In this document: piece after piece, positions 5,777 through 7,842 of the stretch
How the letters are laid out: each line of letters opens with the position of its first letter
Position numbering within the stretch: position 1 is the stretch's first letter
Source: an uncultured Clostridia bacterium
Lineage (GTDB): Bacteria > Bacillota > Clostridia > TANB77 > CAG-508
Direction: 5' to 3'
Assembly (NCBI GenBank): GCA_934167365.1
Contig: CAKPKU010000072.1
Location: forward strand, 1-7,842
DNA length: 7,842 nucleotides
Program-made: the position numbers and the translations under genes
Notes under the pieces: model-generated
Told to the model about the DNA's origin: nothing
What the model saw: only the letters and a program-made list of their open reading frames with translations
Database searches by the model: none

Positions 5777-6931
5777 TTAATCTTCCTTTAAAATAACTCC
5801 AAAAGCTGTTGCTATTGGTCTAGTTTTATGAACCCCACTACCATTAACAGGATCGTTTATTATTTCATAATTTTCTACCATAACAGTAGATGTTCCACCA
5901 TCCAAAGCTGCTGCATTATAAGCTCCGTAGCGTTCCATAATTTCAATTAAATCATCCATATCAGCCCCAGGCATACCAACTTTTCTTCCATCAACAACAA
6001 GCATTAAAACTATACCATCTTGTCTTTGACCAATTGCTGTTCTTGGTGCTGTTCCCCAACCACCATTACCTAAAACTGCTGATGATTTTCCATTTATAAT
6101 CAAAAATGGCCCACAAGTTACACAATCACGTACATTCATTTCTTTAGCTTGTTTTGCAGAAACCTTTCCTAGCACTAGTTTATTATTAGTATCAAAGCCT
6201 ATCATTCCTCCAGCTCCACCATATGGTGAATTAGTTATAACTTTACCATCTACCATTGTTATTCCTAGAGGTGTTCCACCTGTTCCTACACGATTAGGAT
6301 CTTCAAATCCACCGCCATTTATTGCAAGTACTGCTTTATGATTTTTCGCCATTGTTGTTACATATTGTCCAGAAACCTTTAAATTTGATGTGACCATTGT
6401 GTGTATAGTAGATGCATCATATACAACCGCTAAATATCCTTCATAATTTTTCTCTTTTATATCAATTAATTTATATCCAGGATGATTCTGGTCTTTTTCT
6501 AAAACTGCCTTTTCGTATTCATTTGCATATGTTATTGTTTCTTGACTATTATTATTTGAATCTACTGTTTGATTTGTATTAATTAAATTAGTATCTGTAA
6601 TCCCATCTACTTCAATAATTTTATTTTTATCAAGTACATCATTTATAGTTTCTGCACTATAAAACCATGTGGCTAAATATTGATGAGTCATAGTTGTCAT
6701 AGCAGTAGTTATATACCAAGCTCTGAATTTATTATAAGGTCCATACAATAAAAGTAATCCTATACATAGTCCTGTTATAAACAAACTAATAATTATATTA
6801 AAACAAGCTGATATTTTACCTTTCTTCTGACTCTTATCCTTTTTCACTTTTGGTGTTTTTTCTTTCATATGACTACTTTTTTTTCTCTTTTCAGTACTTG
6901 GACTTTGTACTGTTTCTTCCAATGTTTCCAT
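5777..6931 (-). CDS. Membrane-anchored phosphodiester glycosidase family protein (NAGPA domain), upstream paralogue
   Basis: A 384-residue paralogue of the next gene, with the same layout: a Lys-rich cytoplasmic tail (1-40), a membrane helix (about 41-63), a conserved juxtamembrane segment (YGPYNKFRAWYITTAM, then HQYLATWFYSAE), an Asn/Ser/Thr-rich linker (about 115-133), and the NAGPA-like domain (about 168-380). Domain motifs are AVLAINGGGF (200-209), GGTPLGITM, TAPRTAIGQRQDG (294-306), ALDGGTSTVM (342-351) and HKTRPIATAFG (368-378). It differs from the paralogue by a C-x-x-C pair (C270, C273) where the other has Ala and Ser, and by GGGF in place of GGFF. The ribosome site AAAGGAG lies 7 bases before the ATG, inside the 12-base gap after the tetR stop. 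It is the second gene of the operon. The substrate is unknown, probably an envelope glycan. Confidence 0.85.
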   Translation of the reverse strand: METLEETVQSPSTEKRKKSSHMKEKTPKVKKDKSQKKGKISACFNIIISLFITGLCIGLLLLYGPYNKFRAWYITTAMTTMTHQYLATWFYSAETINDVLDKNKIIEVDGITDTNLINTNQTVDSNNNSQETITYANEYEKAVLEKDQNHPGYKLIDIKEKNYEGYLAVVYDASTIHTMVTSNLKVSGQYVTTMAKNHKAVLAINGGGFEDPNRVGTGGTPLGITMVDGKVITNSPYGGAGGMIGFDTNNKLVLGKVSAKQAKEMNVRDCVTCGPFLIINGKSSAVLGNGGWGTAPRTAIGQRQDGIVLMLVVDGRKVGMPGADMDDLIEIMERYGAYNAAALDGGTSTVMVENYEIINDPVNGSGVHKTRPIATAFGVILKED

Positions 6932-6943
6932 TATATTCTCCTT

Positions 6944-7510
6944 TTATCTTAATAATCCGTTAAATACTAGTTGTTCAAGTTTTTTATACATAGCTACTAT
7001 GTCTATTTTTTCTTCTCGTTTTATGTTATTTATTAAGCTTATACATGTTGTACTAAAGATTTCAGAAGCTATTGTTTCAGGGTCAACATTTATAATCTCT
7101 TTATTATTAATTCCTTCTCGAACAATATTTTCTACTATTTGTAAATACTGAGTTACGTATTTTTTACATTCTTGATTTCGTGGTTCATTTCCCCATATTT
7201 GACTGAGAATTATGGTTATAAAGTCTTCATATTTATATAAAACTTTCAATTGAATTAAAATTACAGATTTTAATTTTTCAATTGAACTACTTTTTTGAGA
7301 CGTTTTTATAGTTATACTGTTTTGTAATAATTTCATTCCTTCATCTATCAAAAAATGGAAAATTTCTTCTTTGCTCGAAAAATGATAATATAATGTACCT
7401 TTTGCTACACCTACAACTGATGTTATTTCTTCTATGCTAGTTGCATCATAACCCTTTTCAGCAAAAAGTTTCATAGATGTTTCAAAGATTTTTCTTTTTG
7501 TTTTATTCAT
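6944..7510 (-). CDS. TetR-family transcriptional regulator
   Basis: A 188-residue regulator. The N-terminal helix-turn-helix domain is textbook TetR: KIFETSMKLFAEKGYDATSI (7-26), then EEITSVVGVAKGTLYYHFSS (27-46) and KEEIF. The rest (about 52-188) is a helical ligand-binding and dimerisation domain that does not reveal the ligand. The frame is open for 34 codons further upstream, but the start at 7510 is chosen because AGGAGC lies exactly six bases before it, the conserved TetR N-terminus begins there, and the promoter and operator lie in the extra stretch. It is the first gene of a three-gene operon with the two glycosidase-like genes 12 and 33 bases after the preceding stops or starts. It most likely represses itself and them. 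Fatty-acid or envelope stress as a signal is conceivable given fabI next door, but unproven. Confidence 0.9.
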   Translation of the reverse strand: MNKTKRKIFETSMKLFAEKGYDATSIEEITSVVGVAKGTLYYHFSSKEEIFHFLIDEGMKLLQNSITIKTSQKSSSIEKLKSVILIQLKVLYKYEDFITIILSQIWGNEPRNQECKKYVTQYLQIVENIVREGINNKEIINVDPETIASEIFSTTCISLINNIKREEKIDIVAMYKKLEQLVFNGLLR

Positions 7511-7534
7511 ATAAATGCTCCTAAATAACATATT

Positions 7535-7570
7535 TTGCAACATTATATAATTTTTTCTAGAATATTGCAA
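7535..7570. promoter_or_regulatory. Likely TetR operator overlapping the operon promoter
   Basis: TTGCAACATT (7535-7544) and AATATTGCAA (7561-7570) are inverted repeats matching at 9 of 10 positions, 16 bases apart. One arm covers the -35 box and the other covers part of the -10 box. A dimeric repressor bound here would block RNA polymerase, typical of TetR autoregulation. Which protein binds is inferred from position. Confidence 0.6.
7542..7570 (-). promoter_or_regulatory. Main promoter of the tetR-glycosidase operon
   Basis: On the minus strand TTGCAA (7565-7570) and TATAAT (7542-7547) are exactly 17 bases apart, a near-consensus sigma-A promoter. The leader to the tetR ATG is about 25 bases and contains the AGGAGC ribosome site (7517-7522). 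Confidence 0.8.
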
Positions 7571-7583
7571 GTCATCCCTAATT

Positions 7584-7612
7584 ATTCTACCAAATGTGAC
7601 AACAGGAATCAA
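7584..7612 (-). promoter_or_regulatory. Possible second, upstream promoter of tetR
   Basis: TTGATT (7607-7612) and TAGAAT (7584-7589) on the minus strand are also 17 bases apart. It is weaker than the promoter at 7542-7570 and lies outside the inverted repeat's core. If active, its transcripts would run through the operator. Confidence 0.35.
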
Positions 7613-7628
7613 TAGCTATACATAAGAA

Positions 7629-7658
7629 AAGTGATAAGTTTTACAAAACTTATCACTT
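7629..7658 (-). terminator. Rho-independent terminator of fabI
   Basis: AAGTGATAAGTTTT (7629-7642) and AAAACTTATCACTT (7645-7658) are perfect inverted repeats. On the minus strand the stem is followed by TTTTC. It lies 13 bases after the fabI stop and separates fabI from the tetR operon. No T-run follows on the plus strand. Confidence 0.8.
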
Positions 7659-7671
7659 AAAACTATAAAAA

Positions 7672-7842
7672 CTAAATTCCCATTATAGAATATCCAGCAT
7701 CAACATACACTAATTGACCTGTTATTGCAGTTGACATATCACTGAATAAGAATGATACACTATCACCAACTTCATGAGCAGTTACATTTCTTCTTAAAGG
7801 TGCTTTTTCAGCCATTACATCTTGTATTGTACTAAAATCTTT
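7672..7842 (-). CDS. fabI: Enoyl-[acyl-carrier-protein] reductase FabI, C-terminal end only
   Basis: The last 56 residues and a TAG stop are present; the remainder (roughly 200 residues of a usual 255-260) lies beyond the window. FabI performs the last, NAD(P)H-dependent reduction of each fatty-acid elongation round in the cytoplasm. The segment reads DFSTIQDVMAEKAPLRRNVT, then a stretch with EVGDSVSFLFSD and TGQLVYVDAGYSIMGI at the end. The APLRR, EVGD, FLFSD and TG-x-x-x-x-VD-x-GY motifs match the C-terminus of FabI-type short-chain reductases and look Firmicutes-like. The catalytic Tyr and Lys are outside the window. It has its own terminator and is not co-transcribed with tetR unless there is read-through. 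Confidence 0.9.
   Translation of the reverse strand, partial: KDFSTIQDVMAEKAPLRRNVTAHEVGDSVSFLFSDMSTAITGQLVYVDAGYSIMGI

Noticed and set aside
7511..7612. N-terminal 34-codon extension of the TetR frame
   Set aside because: The promoter and operator lie inside it, a good ribosome site precedes the internal ATG at 7510, and TetR proteins begin near that point.

Overview
The window looks like chromosomal DNA of a very AT-rich, low-GC Gram-positive bacterium, most likely a clostridial relative. The evidence is A/T-biased codon use, strong AAGGAGG-type ribosome binding sites, consensus sigma-A promoters, a Firmicutes-type XerC, and a FabI C-terminus close to those of Firmicutes. This assignment is inference from composition and protein resemblance; no rRNA or other marker is present.

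Left part (1-3140): a gene-poor accessory region. It opens with the last 23 codons of an IS3-family transposase and a plausible right IS end near 192. Right behind it lies a broken DUF4160 gene (GTG start with a strong RBS, a frameshift, then truncation at a 17-bp tandem repeat). The remaining DNA is mostly decayed non-coding sequence holding five same-orientation copies of a dispersed repeat with core CTTAAAATYGATTYTCR. These copies flank one intact two-gene module on the minus strand: a DUF6036-like nucleotidyltransferase (1960-2466) and, overlapping it by 8 bp, a 111-residue helical protein of unknown function (1632-1967). The module has its own sigma-A promoter and an upstream 13-bp palindrome. 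It is the best candidate here for an undescribed system, possibly toxin-antitoxin or defence, but that role is inferred.

Middle (3141-4316): a complete xerC-type tyrosine recombinase on the plus strand, with an extended -10 promoter and a Rho-independent terminator.

Right part (4571-7842, all minus strand): an operon reading tetR, then two paralogous membrane-anchored phosphodiester glycosidase (NAGPA-domain) genes, closed by a perfect 16-bp hairpin terminator. The tetR promoter (TTGCAA-17-TATAAT) sits inside a 10-bp inverted repeat, a likely autoregulatory operator. The TetR protein therefore probably represses itself and the two surface enzymes. Upstream, behind its own terminator, is the 3' end of fabI, enoyl-ACP reductase.
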